A DNA stretch of 64,000 bases, from contig NZ_JAYGJO010000001.1 of the NCBI RefSeq assembly GCF_035013185.1, positions 124,001 through 188,000 on the forward strand, in the 5' to 3' direction. A model generated the notes under the pieces. It did not search any database. It saw only the letters and a list, made by a program, of their open reading frames with translations, and was not told the DNA's origin. Within the stretch, counting starts at the first letter, position 1. Each line of letters opens with the position of its first letter. This document shows, one piece after another, positions 9,116 through 18,650 of the stretch. The translations under genes were made by a program, and so were the position numbers. The stretch comes from Acerihabitans sp035013185 (GTDB taxonomy: Bacteria > Pseudomonadota > Gammaproteobacteria > Enterobacterales > Enterobacteriaceae).

Positions 9116-10501
9116 ATGCAAAATAATCACGTTGCACCTGCGCTAAAACGTACGCTGGGCAGCTTCCATTTATGGGGCATTGCCGTCGGTTTGGTTATCT
9201 CCGGTGAATATTTCGGTTGGAGCTATGGATGGGCCCAGGCCGGCACGCTGGGCTTCCTGGTGACGGCGATAGCAGTGGCGGCGATGTACTGCGCTTTTAT
9301 CTTTAGTTTTACCGAACTGACAACCTCGATTCCCCACGCTGGTGGTCCCTTTGCTTATGCCCACCGGGCTTTCGGCCCAACCGGCGGTTTTATTGCAGGT
9401 TTTGCCACTCTGATTGAATTTGTCTTTGCACCACCGGCAATTGCGATGGCCATCGGCGCCTATCTAAACGTGCAGTTTCCATCGATTGAGCCGCGTTGGG
9501 TGGCGCTTGGTGCCTATCTGGTGTTTATGGGACTGAATATCCTGGGTGTCGGTATTGCCGCGACGTTCGAACTGCTGGTCACGCTACTGGCGATCTTCGA
9601 ACTGTTGGTCTTTATGGGCGTAGTGGCGCCAGGTTTTGAGATAGCGAATTTTACCCGCGGTGGCTGGGCGGGCGCCGAGCACTTTAGCGTTGGCGCGCTT
9701 TCCGGTATCTTTGCCGCGATCCCCTTTGCCATCTGGTTTTTCCTGGCCATCGAAGGGGCATCCATGGCGGCTGAAGAAGCCAAGGATCCACAACGTACCA
9801 TCCCGCGTGCGTTTATCGGCGGTATTCTTACGCTAACGGTACTGGCAATCGGCGTGATGTTTTTTGCCGGCGGCGTGGGCGACTGGACCAAATTGTCCAA
9901 TATTAACGATCCCCTGCCGCAGGCGATGAAAATTATTGTTGGTGGCAGTAGTGGCTGGTTGCATATGCTGGTCTGGTTGGGATTGTTTGGTCTGATTGCC
10001 TCATTTCACGGCATTATTATGGGCTACTCACGGCAAATCTTTGCTCTGGCGCGCGCCGGTTATCTGCCTAAGCCGCTGGCCAAGATCAGTGCCCGGTTCC
10101 GTACGCCGCATCTGGCTATTCTTGCTGGCGGTGTGGTCGGTATTGCCGCCATTTTTTCCGACTCATTGATCATCATCGGCGGGCAGCCGCTTACCGCCAA
10201 TATTGTTACCATGTCAGTATTCGGTGCTATTGTCATGTATATCATCTCGATGGCCTCATTGTTCAGACTGCGTCGCCTGGAACCCGAGCTGAGCAGACCG
10301 TTCCGTGCGCCGTTTTATCCTTTTGCCCCGGCGCTGGCGCTGGTGCTGGCGGTGGTTTGTCTGGTGGCGATGATTTACTATAACCAACTGCTATTCATGA
10401 TCTTCGCCGCGATGATGCTGTTGGGTTATGCCTATTTCCGTCTGACTCGGCATGCCCGGGATGCGGCTGAGCCGGATTCCCAACTGACACTGACGGATTG
10501 A
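9116..10501 (+). CDS. Ethanolamine permease (APC family)
   Basis: 461-aa, 12-helix amino acid/polyamine/organocation transporter. The N-terminal stretch LGSFHLWGIAVGLVISGEYF and the next helix with FGWSYGWAQAGTLGFL are typical of the ethanolamine permease subfamily (Eat), and a conserved EGASMAAEEAKDPQRTIPRA loop follows. It is the first gene of an eat-eutB-eutC operon, which supports the substrate: ethanolamine taken up across the inner membrane for EutBC. The ATG used is 21 bp inside a frame that could also start at a TTG (9095). The gap to eutB is 13 bp. Confidence 0.9.
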   Translation: MQNNHVAPALKRTLGSFHLWGIAVGLVISGEYFGWSYGWAQAGTLGFLVTAIAVAAMYCAFIFSFTELTTSIPHAGGPFAYAHRAFGPTGGFIAGFATLIEFVFAPPAIAMAIGAYLNVQFPSIEPRWVALGAYLVFMGLNILGVGIAATFELLVTLLAIFELLVFMGVVAPGFEIANFTRGGWAGAEHFSVGALSGIFAAIPFAIWFFLAIEGASMAAEEAKDPQRTIPRAFIGGILTLTVLAIGVMFFAGGVGDWTKLSNINDPLPQAMKIIVGGSSGWLHMLVWLGLFGLIASFHGIIMGYSRQIFALARAGYLPKPLAKISARFRTPHLAILAGGVVGIAAIFSDSLIIIGGQPLTANIVTMSVFGAIVMYIISMASLFRLRRLEPELSRPFRAPFYPFAPALALVLAVVCLVAMIYYNQLLFMIFAAMMLLGYAYFRLTRHARDAAEPDSQLTLTD

Positions 10502-10514
10502 TGCAGGAGGGGCG

Positions 10515-11909
10515 ATGTTTCAAGCCACACTAAGCCATAAAAGTTACCGTTTTGCCGATTTACGCGAACTGATGGCCAAGGCGTCGCCGCCGCGTTCCGG
10601 TGATTATCTGGCCGGCGTAGCGGCCGCCAGCGCCGAAGAGCGTATGGCGGCGCGTATCGCGCTGGCGGATATCCCGCTGCCGCTGTTTTTGCAGCAACCG
10701 CTGATACCCTATGAAAAAGACGAAGTGACCCGTCTGATTATCGACAGCCACGATGCGGCGGCCTTTGCGCCGATTGCCCATTTAACCGTGGGCGATTTTC
10801 GCGACTGGTTGCTCAGCGAACGTACCGACAGTGCGCGTTTAGCGCGGGTAGCGCCGGGTATCATTCCGGAAATGGCGGCGGCGGTGAGTAAAATTATGCG
10901 AAACCAGGATCTGATCCTGGTGGCGAAAAAATGCCGGGTGATCACGCGCTTTCGCAATACTATCGGATTGCCAGGCCATATCAGTGTGCGCCTGCAGCCT
11001 AACCATCCTACGGACGATCTGAAAGGTATCGCCGCGAGTATGCTGGACGGGCTGTTGTATGGTAGCGGTGACGCGGTGATTGGTATCAATCCCGCCAGTG
11101 ATAGCTTGCCGCTGCTGGAGAAACTGAACTTCATGCTTGATGATGTCATCAGCAGCTTCGAGATCCCGACCCAGTCTTGTGTGCTGACCCATGTGACCAA
11201 CACCCTCAAGCTGATTGAGCGTGGTGCGCCGGTGGATTTGGTGTTCCAGTCCATTGCGGGTACCGAGGCGGCCAACGCCGGGTTCGGTATCAACCTGGCG
11301 TTGCTTGACGAAGCGCACCAGGCGGCGTTAAGTCTCAAGCGTGGCACGCTGGGGGACAACGTGATGTATTTTGAAACCGGGCAGGGCAGTTGCCTGTCGG
11401 CCAACGCCCATCATGGGGTGGATCAACAGACCTGCGAAGCCCGCGCTTACGCCATTGCCCGTCACTTTAAACCGCTACTGACTAACACGGTAGTCGGTTT
11501 TATCGGACCGGAATATCTGTATGACGGGAAACAAATCATTCGCGCCGGTCTGGAGGATCACTTCTGTGGCAAGCTGCTAGGCGTGCCTTTGGGCTGCGAT
11601 GTGTGCTACACCAATCATGCCGAGGCGGATCAGGACGATATGGACACGCTGTTAACCCTGCTTGCGGCCGCAGGGTTGACGTTCCTGATGGGGGTGCCTG
11701 GGGCTGATGATATTATGCTCAATTACCAAAGTACCTCGTTTCATGATGCGCTCTACGTACGTGAATTATTCGGTCTGAAACACGCGCCGGAATTTTCAGC
11801 CTGGTTGCAACGTATGCAAATTATTGATTCTGATGGCCGGCTGAGGGATACCAGCAGTCAGCATCCGCTGTTGCAACATCTGCCGTCTCTGGGCAATGCA
11901 CTGAGTTAA
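10515..11909 (+). CDS. eutB: Ethanolamine ammonia-lyase large subunit EutB
   Basis: Large, active-site subunit of the adenosylcobalamin-dependent lyase that converts ethanolamine to acetaldehyde and ammonia. It is 464 aa (E. coli 453). The TIM-barrel sequence is fully recognisable: NTIGLPGHISVRLQPNHPTD, GINPASDSLP, QSCVLTHVTNT, and FETGQGSCLSANAHHG near residue 285. A strong GGAGGGG site precedes the ATG. It stands between the permease and eutC in a simple catabolic operon; no shell, eutA reactivase, eutE or eutD gene is in the window. The arrangement resembles the microcompartment-free version found in pseudomonads. Confidence 0.97.
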   Translation: MFQATLSHKSYRFADLRELMAKASPPRSGDYLAGVAAASAEERMAARIALADIPLPLFLQQPLIPYEKDEVTRLIIDSHDAAAFAPIAHLTVGDFRDWLLSERTDSARLARVAPGIIPEMAAAVSKIMRNQDLILVAKKCRVITRFRNTIGLPGHISVRLQPNHPTDDLKGIAASMLDGLLYGSGDAVIGINPASDSLPLLEKLNFMLDDVISSFEIPTQSCVLTHVTNTLKLIERGAPVDLVFQSIAGTEAANAGFGINLALLDEAHQAALSLKRGTLGDNVMYFETGQGSCLSANAHHGVDQQTCEARAYAIARHFKPLLTNTVVGFIGPEYLYDGKQIIRAGLEDHFCGKLLGVPLGCDVCYTNHAEADQDDMDTLLTLLAAAGLTFLMGVPGADDIMLNYQSTSFHDALYVRELFGLKHAPEFSAWLQRMQIIDSDGRLRDTSSQHPLLQHLPSLGNALS

Positions 11910-11935
11910 CCCTGCCGGGCAAAAAGGAGTGTTCA

Positions 11936-12787
11936 ATGAACAAACATGATAAGCCTGTAACCGGCTCATTTGCGGTGGGCAAGGTCATTCATAACAATCC
12001 CTGGGAGGGGCTGAAACAATTTACCGCAGCACGTATCGCACTGGGTCGTGCGGGTGCCAGTCTGCCGACCGCGGAACTGCTGAAATTTGGTTTGGCGCAC
12101 GCCCAAGCTCGTGACGCGGTGCACCAACCCTTCGACAGTGAGACGTTGGTCAAGCAGTTGGAGGCTGACGGTCTCACCACGTTGACGGTACATAGTGCGG
12201 CGCCGCATCGCGAAGATTATCTCTGCCGGCCGGATTTGGGACGTCGCCTCAGCGATGATAGCCGTCGCATGTTATTGGACTATCCTAATAAAAAAGCTGA
12301 TATTTTACTGGTGGTGGGCGATGGTCTGTCATCTAAAGCTGTGCATCGGCAAGCCGTGCCGTTTATCCGCGAATTAACGCCGTATTTGGCCATGTTGGGC
12401 CTGAAAATGGCGCCGGTAGTGCTAGCCCACCAGTCCCGGGTCGCCTTGGGAGATGACATTGGCGAGTGTTTACAGGCCCAGGCGGTGGCCATTCTCATCG
12501 GTGAGCGACCCGGCCTATCTTCACCGGACAGCCTAGGCATCTATTTTACCTGGGCTCCACATACCCGACGTCTTGAGTCAGAGCGCAATTGCATCTCCAA
12601 TATCCGCCCCGAAGGGTTGGATTACCCTCAGGCGGCATTCAAACTGGCCTGGTTGATTGAACAATCCAGGCAACGACGCTTGTCGGGCATTAGATTAAAG
12701 GATGAAAGCGATAACCCGGCGTTGTACGGTCTGGTTAAACCCCGGTTTAGTGACGTCAATCCGCAAGGTCTGGCACAGCAATCGTGA
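11936..12787 (+). CDS. eutC: Ethanolamine ammonia-lyase small subunit EutC
   Basis: 283-aa small subunit, which with EutB forms the oligomer that holds the cobalamin cofactor. Family landmarks are NPWEGLKQFTAARIALGRAG, LLKFGLAHAQARDAVH, a central ADILLVVGDGLSSKAVHRQA and the tail LGIYFTWAPHTRRLESERNC. An AAGGAG site precedes the ATG, 26 bp after eutB, so the two are cotranscribed. The N-terminal stretch before residue 20 is the variable part of the family; in some EutC it serves as a microcompartment-targeting peptide, but here it is short and no shell genes are visible. Confidence 0.96.
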   Translation: MNKHDKPVTGSFAVGKVIHNNPWEGLKQFTAARIALGRAGASLPTAELLKFGLAHAQARDAVHQPFDSETLVKQLEADGLTTLTVHSAAPHREDYLCRPDLGRRLSDDSRRMLLDYPNKKADILLVVGDGLSSKAVHRQAVPFIRELTPYLAMLGLKMAPVVLAHQSRVALGDDIGECLQAQAVAILIGERPGLSSPDSLGIYFTWAPHTRRLESERNCISNIRPEGLDYPQAAFKLAWLIEQSRQRRLSGIRLKDESDNPALYGLVKPRFSDVNPQGLAQQS

Positions 12788-12953
12788 CTGACCCTTCACC
12801 GCTCTCGTTGTCGATGCGTGGGCAGTAAGCGTTCACCCTATCCACTCAGGGATTGTTCGCTTGCCGCCTGGCCTACCGCGCGACATCTATTGGTATATAC
12901 TAGGGGCCTCATACACCAACACCCTCGGCGGGATTTCCAGCCTCAACCAGGAT

Positions 12954-13697
12954 ATGTCACCCCTTATGAATCGAACCGCCTCCTGCGTGTTGTCCGTTCA
13001 ACCTGGGCTGCCTTTTGGCCAGGTGGAGCTAAGTGCAAGGCATGCGCTGGCCCATGTCTGGTATTGTCGCTTTGATAACGCGTTTTATCATGATGAGGAT
13101 TACGGCCGTCAGGGCATTGCGTTGCCCTCGATCATCGCGGGTTCAGCGATTAAGCGGCGAGCGGAGTATCTGGCGGGACGCATTGCCGCCGATCGGGTAT
13201 TAACGGTGCTAGGTTATCCGCGTTTCGATGTGCAAATAGGCAAAGATCGCACTCCTTGCTGGCCCAACGGTATCCAGGGTGCGCTGACGCATCACGCTAA
13301 CCTGGCGCTATGCATTGGCTGGCATCGTCCGCCACGCGAGATTTCGGGTCTGGGGATTGATATCGAAACGGTGATCGATGCACCGCGCACGCGTGATCTG
13401 TGGCCTGGCATTATCTCGGCTGGGGAACGCGCGTTTTTTTCCACGCTGCCGTGCTCATTTGCCACATGTTTGACGTTGGCATTTTCGGCCAAGGAGAGCC
13501 TGTTTAAGGCACTATACCCGTTGGTATTGCGTTATTTTGATTTTCTGGATGTGCAGGTGGTTCAACTGGGTGATAACCATATCACTTTGGCGTTGTTGGT
13601 TACGCTCACGCCCGCTCTGCCTGCGGGTACCCGGTTTGACTGTGGTTATGCGGTTGACGAAAACAATGTTCTGACGGTGTTGACCCTGGATGCATAA
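12954..13697 (+). CDS. 4'-phosphopantetheinyl transferase, EntD-like
   Basis: Transfers the phosphopantetheine arm of coenzyme A to carrier proteins of peptide- or polyketide-synthase type. About 247 aa from this start. EntD-family landmarks are RAEYLAGRIAADRVL, ALTHHANLALC, the Mg-binding GIDIE (near residue 143 of this product) and the LAFSAKESLFKA motif with the catalytic Glu and Lys. The start is uncertain: the frame extends upstream to a TTG at 12861, while ATGs at 12954 and 12966 give lengths closer to the family (206 aa in E. coli). No enterobactin or other synthetase gene lies nearby, so its carrier protein must be encoded elsewhere. Confidence 0.85.
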   Translation: MSPLMNRTASCVLSVQPGLPFGQVELSARHALAHVWYCRFDNAFYHDEDYGRQGIALPSIIAGSAIKRRAEYLAGRIAADRVLTVLGYPRFDVQIGKDRTPCWPNGIQGALTHHANLALCIGWHRPPREISGLGIDIETVIDAPRTRDLWPGIISAGERAFFSTLPCSFATCLTLAFSAKESLFKALYPLVLRYFDFLDVQVVQLGDNHITLALLVTLTPALPAGTRFDCGYAVDENNVLTVLTLDA

Positions 13698-13846
13698 TAC
13701 GCGCTGATAATGTGAAGTTCGTCACGTGAGCCCCGCCTTACTCTTCCCTTCGTAATGGTAAATATCTGCTTACAATATAGGATGTTGTTTACCAAAGTAC
13801 CAAGCGGTATATTTCACTACCTGATAGCTGCCTAGGCAACCATAAT

Positions 13847-14293
13847 ATGGACCACTTTCCCGGTGATGATATTGAGAACGTCTTTAAATGGGGACGGCAG
13901 ATACATCGATTGAATTGCTGTAAGGATCGCCTGCTTGAACGGCATCTAGAACCCTACGATATCACTGCGGCGCAGTTCAAAGTCATGCTGCTAATGAAGC
14001 GCGAAGGTTTGGCCACTTCAACTGAGTTATGTCGTAGCCTCGGGCTTGATAGTGGTGCCATGTCGCGCATGCTCGACCGACTAGAAAATAAAAAAATGAT
14101 TAAACGGGTACGCTGTACCACCGATCGACGGCTATTTCACTTGGAGCTGACGGCCCAAGGGCAGGAATTCTGTGGGCAGATACCGCTGATAGCAGTGAAC
14201 GCTTTTAATGAGTTATTGCAGCCGTTCACTCCCGCCGAATTTAATGAATTTGACCGCATGCTGACAAAGCTACTGGTCCATTCCGGTTTTTAA
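13847..14293 (+). CDS. MarR-family transcriptional regulator
   Basis: 148-aa winged-helix regulator. The DNA-binding part includes DITAAQFKVMLLMKREG, ELCRSLGLDSGAMSRMLDR and the wing RRLFHLELTAQGQ. It is the first gene of a block with an outer membrane factor, a membrane fusion protein and an EmrB-type exporter, just 15 bp upstream of the factor. By analogy with EmrR it most likely represses this pump and is released by a small aromatic ligand; that role is inferred from context. Two cysteines near residues 21-22 (NCCKD) are unusual but not diagnostic. Confidence 0.9.
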   Translation: MDHFPGDDIENVFKWGRQIHRLNCCKDRLLERHLEPYDITAAQFKVMLLMKREGLATSTELCRSLGLDSGAMSRMLDRLENKKMIKRVRCTTDRRLFHLELTAQGQEFCGQIPLIAVNAFNELLQPFTPAEFNEFDRMLTKLLVHSGF

Positions 14294-14308
14294 GGAGCTA
14301 ATTTCATT

Positions 14309-15772
14309 ATGCCGTTGCGCATTCGTTTATTACCGTTGCTTTGCTCTTGTATCTTGGCGGGGTGTGCTTTGCCTAACGGTTTGCATACAGAAGGCCAACA
14401 ACTGGATGTTTCGCGTCTCCACACCGATCGCACACTGCAGGGTAAAACACTGTCCACCGCCGCCTGGCCAGCGGCCAATTGGTGGAACGCCTTTGGCGAC
14501 CCTCAGCTCAATCTATTGATTCAGCAAGCGTTGCAATCGAGTCCCGACCTTCAGGTTGCCGATGCCCGTGCGCGGCGGGCCAGCGCTGCGGTGCTGTCGG
14601 CTGAAGCTGATCGCCTGCCGACGCTTGATGCCAACGCGGGTATTAGCCGCGAGCGTCTCTCTCGGGTTGACGATCCCACCGGTCAAGGCGACAGGTATGC
14701 CACAGTACGTACTCTCTCGGCACAGTTTAACTACAGCTTTGATTTATGGGGCGGTCAACGGGCGGCCTGGGAAGCGGCGGTCGGACGTGCCAATGCCAGT
14801 GAAGTGGACCGGCAGGCGGCGAGACTGACGCTATCGGCTAATGTGGCCAGGGCCTACAGCGCTCTCGGTGAGGCCTGGGAGATGCAAGATCTGGCGCAAA
14901 AAGATCTGAAAAGAACCCAAACCATGCTGACTCTGGCCGCGAAGCGATTAAGCGCCGGGCTGGACAGCAAATTCCAATACCAGCAAACCGAAAGCCTGGA
15001 AGCTTCAGCGGAAGCCTCTCTGACCGCAGCACAGCAACAGGTACGCACTGAGGGTATCCGTCTGGCGGTGTTGATGGGCCAAGGGCCTGACCGGGCGTTG
15101 GCGTTGCCGCGCCCACATCTGATTGCTCCGCAAGCGGTGCGTCTGCCGCCGCAACTGCCGGCCGAATTGCTAGGACGCCGGCCGGATTTGGTGGCCGCCC
15201 GCTGGCGCGTAGAGGCGGCCAGTAAGGATATTAAAGTCAGCCGCACGGCGTTTTATCCCAATATCAACCTGAGCGCCGCCGCTGGCACGAAATCTTTACT
15301 GGGTGATGCCTTTTTCGGTTCCCCAAGCCGGTATTTCTCTATCGGACCGGCGCTATCGCTGCCTATTTTCGACGGTGGCCGCCTGCGCGCCGATCTGGCG
15401 GGCAGTAACGCTGATTATGATCTGGCGGTGGCTCAGTATAACCAATCTCTGGTGTCGGCACTGGGGGATATTAGTAATGCCATTACTCGATTAGGGTCGC
15501 TGGATACGCAGATTCAACAGCAGATGCGTGCCCGCGATATCGCTAATGACTCCTGGGCCAACGCCATGCAGCGCTACAGTGCAGGTGTGGGTAATTATCT
15601 GGACGCATTGAGCGTAGAACAACAATTGATCCAGGCCGAGCGCCAACTGGCCAGCCTGAATGCTGAACGTACAGACACCGCCATTGTGCTGATGCAGGCA
15701 CTGGGCGGCGGCTTTACCTCATCCGTTTCGTCGACCGCCACCACCAACGTGGCAGTGAATCAAGCACACTGA
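14309..15772 (+). CDS. Outer membrane factor lipoprotein of an efflux pump (NodT/TolC-like)
   Basis: 487-aa outer-membrane channel of the NodT family. The signal peptide ends in the lipobox LAGC with Cys19 as the acylated residue. Two OEP repeats follow, including NWWNAFGDPQLNLLIQQAL and the second-repeat landmark LGRRPDLVAARWRVEAA. The protein forms a trimer with a beta barrel and a periplasmic alpha tunnel. The AAGGAG site lies next to the marR stop, and the fusion-protein gene follows after 10 bp. Having its own channel makes this a self-contained tripartite pump, whereas E. coli EmrAB borrows TolC. Confidence 0.94.
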   Translation: MPLRIRLLPLLCSCILAGCALPNGLHTEGQQLDVSRLHTDRTLQGKTLSTAAWPAANWWNAFGDPQLNLLIQQALQSSPDLQVADARARRASAAVLSAEADRLPTLDANAGISRERLSRVDDPTGQGDRYATVRTLSAQFNYSFDLWGGQRAAWEAAVGRANASEVDRQAARLTLSANVARAYSALGEAWEMQDLAQKDLKRTQTMLTLAAKRLSAGLDSKFQYQQTESLEASAEASLTAAQQQVRTEGIRLAVLMGQGPDRALALPRPHLIAPQAVRLPPQLPAELLGRRPDLVAARWRVEAASKDIKVSRTAFYPNINLSAAAGTKSLLGDAFFGSPSRYFSIGPALSLPIFDGGRLRADLAGSNADYDLAVAQYNQSLVSALGDISNAITRLGSLDTQIQQQMRARDIANDSWANAMQRYSAGVGNYLDALSVEQQLIQAERQLASLNAERTDTAIVLMQALGGGFTSSVSSTATTNVAVNQAH

Positions 15773-15782
15773 GAACATTGAC

Positions 15783-17003
15783 ATGGCTGAACAACCTAAT
15801 ACTGAACCTGCGGGCAACCACGACGCTGTGGAAAATCAACCGGTGAAATCCGGTAACCGCAGGATGTTATTATCGATTTTATTAGCGGTTATCATTATTG
15901 CCGCCATTGCTTTCGGCATTTATTATTGGTTGTATGGACGCTTTTTTGAATCCACCGACGACGCTTATGTCACCGGCAACCTGGTACAGATTACTCCGCG
16001 AGTGGCCGGGACAGTGACGGCGATCACGGCCGACGATGGGGATTTTGTTCAAAAGGGCCAAGTGCTGGTGCGCCTGGATCCCAGTGATACCATGGTCAAT
16101 CAGGAAAACGCCGAGGCCAACCTGGCAAAGATCGTGCGTCAGGTACGTGGTTTATATAGCAATGTAGATAACTACAAAGCCATGGTGGCGGCAAGTAAAA
16201 TCCAACTGCAGCAGGCCAAAGAAGATTATCAACGGCGGGCTAATTTGGCCCGTGACGGCGCCATCTCCCAAGAGGAGCTATCTCACTCACGGGATGCCTT
16301 AACCTCTGCACAGACGTCGTTGACCTCATCAAAACAGCAATTAGACACCACCTTTGCACTGGTGGACGATACTACCATCAGCTCCCATCCGGATGTCCAG
16401 ATAGCGGCCGCACAACTGCGTCAGGCCTATTTAGATAATGTGCGCAGCACTATGGTCGCACCGGTAAGTGGTTATGTGGCTAAGCGGTCGGTACAGGTCG
16501 GCAGCCGCGTTCAGCCCGGGAGCGCCTTGATGGCGGTCGTGCCGTTGGATCAAATCTGGATCGATGCCAACTTCAAAGAGACACAATTGCTCGACATGCG
16601 TATTGGGCAACCGGTGGAAATTAGCGCCGATCTCTACGGTGGGGCAGTGACCTATCACGGTAAAGTTGAAAGTCTGGGGGTGGGTACCGGTAGCGCCTTC
16701 TCATTATTGCCGGCACAAAACGCCAGTGGTAACTGGATCAAAATTGTCCAGCGTCTGCCGGTGCGTATTAGCCTGGATCCGGACAGCCTCGATAAATTCC
16801 CACTGCGTATAGGATTATCAACCAACGTTACGGTGAACTTACATAACCAGGATGGACCTGTATTGGCACAGCATCCACAGGCAAAACCGCGTTACTCCAC
16901 TGATGTATATGATAATCAATTGGCACAGGCCGATAAGTTAGTTGCGCGTATTATCCATGAGAATGACGGGCAGGCTGGTTCCGCCGTTCAGGGTAAAGAT
17001 TGA
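15783..17003 (+). CDS. EmrA/HlyD-family membrane fusion protein
   Basis: 406-aa periplasmic adaptor anchored by one N-terminal helix (about 28-49, LLSILLAVIIIAAIAFGIYY). The lipoyl half-motifs are YVTGNLVQITPRVAGTV and, on the return strand, MVAPVSGYVAKRSVQVGSRV. Between them is a coiled-coil hairpin (about 120-200) that contacts the outer membrane factor. EmrA-type features include FESTDDAYVTGN and the C-terminal IRIGLSTNVTVNLHNQDG-like region. It links the EmrB-type exporter downstream to the channel encoded upstream. Confidence 0.93.
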   Translation: MAEQPNTEPAGNHDAVENQPVKSGNRRMLLSILLAVIIIAAIAFGIYYWLYGRFFESTDDAYVTGNLVQITPRVAGTVTAITADDGDFVQKGQVLVRLDPSDTMVNQENAEANLAKIVRQVRGLYSNVDNYKAMVAASKIQLQQAKEDYQRRANLARDGAISQEELSHSRDALTSAQTSLTSSKQQLDTTFALVDDTTISSHPDVQIAAAQLRQAYLDNVRSTMVAPVSGYVAKRSVQVGSRVQPGSALMAVVPLDQIWIDANFKETQLLDMRIGQPVEISADLYGGAVTYHGKVESLGVGTGSAFSLLPAQNASGNWIKIVQRLPVRISLDPDSLDKFPLRIGLSTNVTVNLHNQDGPVLAQHPQAKPRYSTDVYDNQLAQADKLVARIIHENDGQAGSAVQGKD

Positions 17004-17015
17004 TGCGGAGTCGCC

Positions 17016-18536
17016 ATGAGTGAACAATCGTTTCGTCCACCCAGCCTGGTTCTGGCCACTATAGGTCTGTCGCTGGCGACGTTTATGCAGGTGCTGGATA
17101 CCACGATTGCCAATGTGGCGTTACCGACTATCTCTGGCAATCTGGGCGTCAGTTCAGAGCAGGGTACCTGGGTTATCACCTCGTTTGCCGTATCCAACGC
17201 TATCGCCTTGCCACTGACCGGCTGGATGTCACGGCGTTTTGGCCAGACTAAACTGTTTCTGGCGTCGGTGCTGCTGTTTATCATCACGTCGTTTCTTTGC
17301 GGCATATCGCAAAGCATGACCCAACTGGTGATTTTCCGCGCACTACAGGGATTCTTCGCCGGGCCGTTATACCCGATGGCCCAGACGTTGCTGTTATCTA
17401 TTTATCCTGCCGCCAAGCGCGGTATGGCACTGTCGCTCTTGGCTATGGTCACGGTGGTGGCGCCGATTGTCGGTCCACTGACGGGCGGTTGGATCACGGA
17501 TAACTATTCCTGGCCGTGGATCTTTTTTATCAACGTACCGATCGGTATTTTTGCCTCCATGCTGGTATTTACACAGCTTAAGGGGCGGCCTGAAGAGCAA
17601 GAGCACCAGCCGATTGATTATATCGGTCTGGGTCTGCTGGTGGTCGGTGTTGGCCTGCTACAGGTGGTATTGGATAAAGGGAACGACCTCGACTGGTTTA
17701 GTTCCAATTTTATTGTTATCGGCGCGCTAATCGCCACTATTTCGTTAATCGCCTTAGTTATTTGGGAATTGACCGATAAGCATCCCATCGTCAACCTTAG
17801 GTTGTTTAAATATCGAAATTTCTCCTTCGGCACCTTGGCGCTGGTGCTGGGTTATTCGGGTTTTTTTGGCATCAACCTGTTGTTACCGCAGTGGCTGGAA
17901 AATCAGCTTGGTTATACCGCAATATGGGCCGGGCTGGCGGCGGCGCCTCTGGGTATTTTGCCGGTGTTTATGTCGCCGCTGGTGGGGCGTTATGCGCATA
18001 AGTTTGACTTGCGATTACTGGCGGGCGGTTCGTTCCTGGTGATCGGCGTGTCTTGTTTTATGCGCGCTGATTTTAATACCCAGGTAGATTATTACCATAT
18101 CGCGATGATCCAGGGTTTTATGGGGATTGGGGTCGCATTATTTTTTATGCCTACCACCAGTATTCTGCTCTCCAGTTTGTCACCGAGAGAGATTGCCGAC
18201 GGTTCGGGACTGGCCACCTTTCTGCGGGTACTGGGCGGCAGCTTTGCGTCGTCTCTTACCACCTGGATTTGGCAACGGCGGGAAATTATGCATCATGCCC
18301 AGTTAACGGAGAATATAACCCCCTACAGCGCCAACGCGCAGGACTATATCGCCAAACTCGGGGGAATGACCCAGAGCACGATGGCGCAGCTCGATAAGGT
18401 TATTGAGGGACAGGCTTATATGCTGTCAACCATGGATTATTTTACCATGCTGGGTTGGATGTTTTTATCGTTGATCTTGGTTATTTTCCTGGCAAAACCT
18501 CCGTTTACCGCGCAAAGCGGCGGCGGGGGGCACTAG
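17016..18536 (+). CDS. EmrB/QacA-family drug:proton antiporter (DHA2)
   Basis: 506-aa, 14-helix major facilitator exporter. DHA2 motifs are visible: motif D1/C near LQVLDTTIANVALPTISG (written here TFMQVLDTTIANVALPTI), WVITSFAVSNAIALPLTGW and the antiporter motif GPLTGGWITDNYSWPWIFF. It is the last gene of the marR-channel-emrA-emrB operon (12 bp after the fusion protein). It would export hydrophobic or amphipathic toxic compounds using the proton gradient. A GC-rich hairpin follows 70 bp after the stop. Confidence 0.94.
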   Translation: MSEQSFRPPSLVLATIGLSLATFMQVLDTTIANVALPTISGNLGVSSEQGTWVITSFAVSNAIALPLTGWMSRRFGQTKLFLASVLLFIITSFLCGISQSMTQLVIFRALQGFFAGPLYPMAQTLLLSIYPAAKRGMALSLLAMVTVVAPIVGPLTGGWITDNYSWPWIFFINVPIGIFASMLVFTQLKGRPEEQEHQPIDYIGLGLLVVGVGLLQVVLDKGNDLDWFSSNFIVIGALIATISLIALVIWELTDKHPIVNLRLFKYRNFSFGTLALVLGYSGFFGINLLLPQWLENQLGYTAIWAGLAAAPLGILPVFMSPLVGRYAHKFDLRLLAGGSFLVIGVSCFMRADFNTQVDYYHIAMIQGFMGIGVALFFMPTTSILLSSLSPREIADGSGLATFLRVLGGSFASSLTTWIWQRREIMHHAQLTENITPYSANAQDYIAKLGGMTQSTMAQLDKVIEGQAYMLSTMDYFTMLGWMFLSLILVIFLAKPPFTAQSGGGGH

Positions 18537-18605
18537 TTCGCAGGTTTGCTGCGAAGAGCACGCTGCAATGCCCTCTGACCTTACAGGGTTGCATAGGGAA
18601 ACCGC

Positions 18606-18635
18606 AACATGGCGGCGCTAAAGCGTCGCCATGTT
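18606..18635 (+). terminator. Hairpin after the efflux operon
   Basis: A perfect 9-bp stem AACATGGCG / CGCCATGTT with a further weak inner stem encloses a short loop and is followed by TTGTCAT rather than a clean T tract. It marks the end of the efflux operon and separates it from the convergent tRNA operon. Confidence 0.5.
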
Positions 18636-18650
18636 TGTCATAACCCTATC

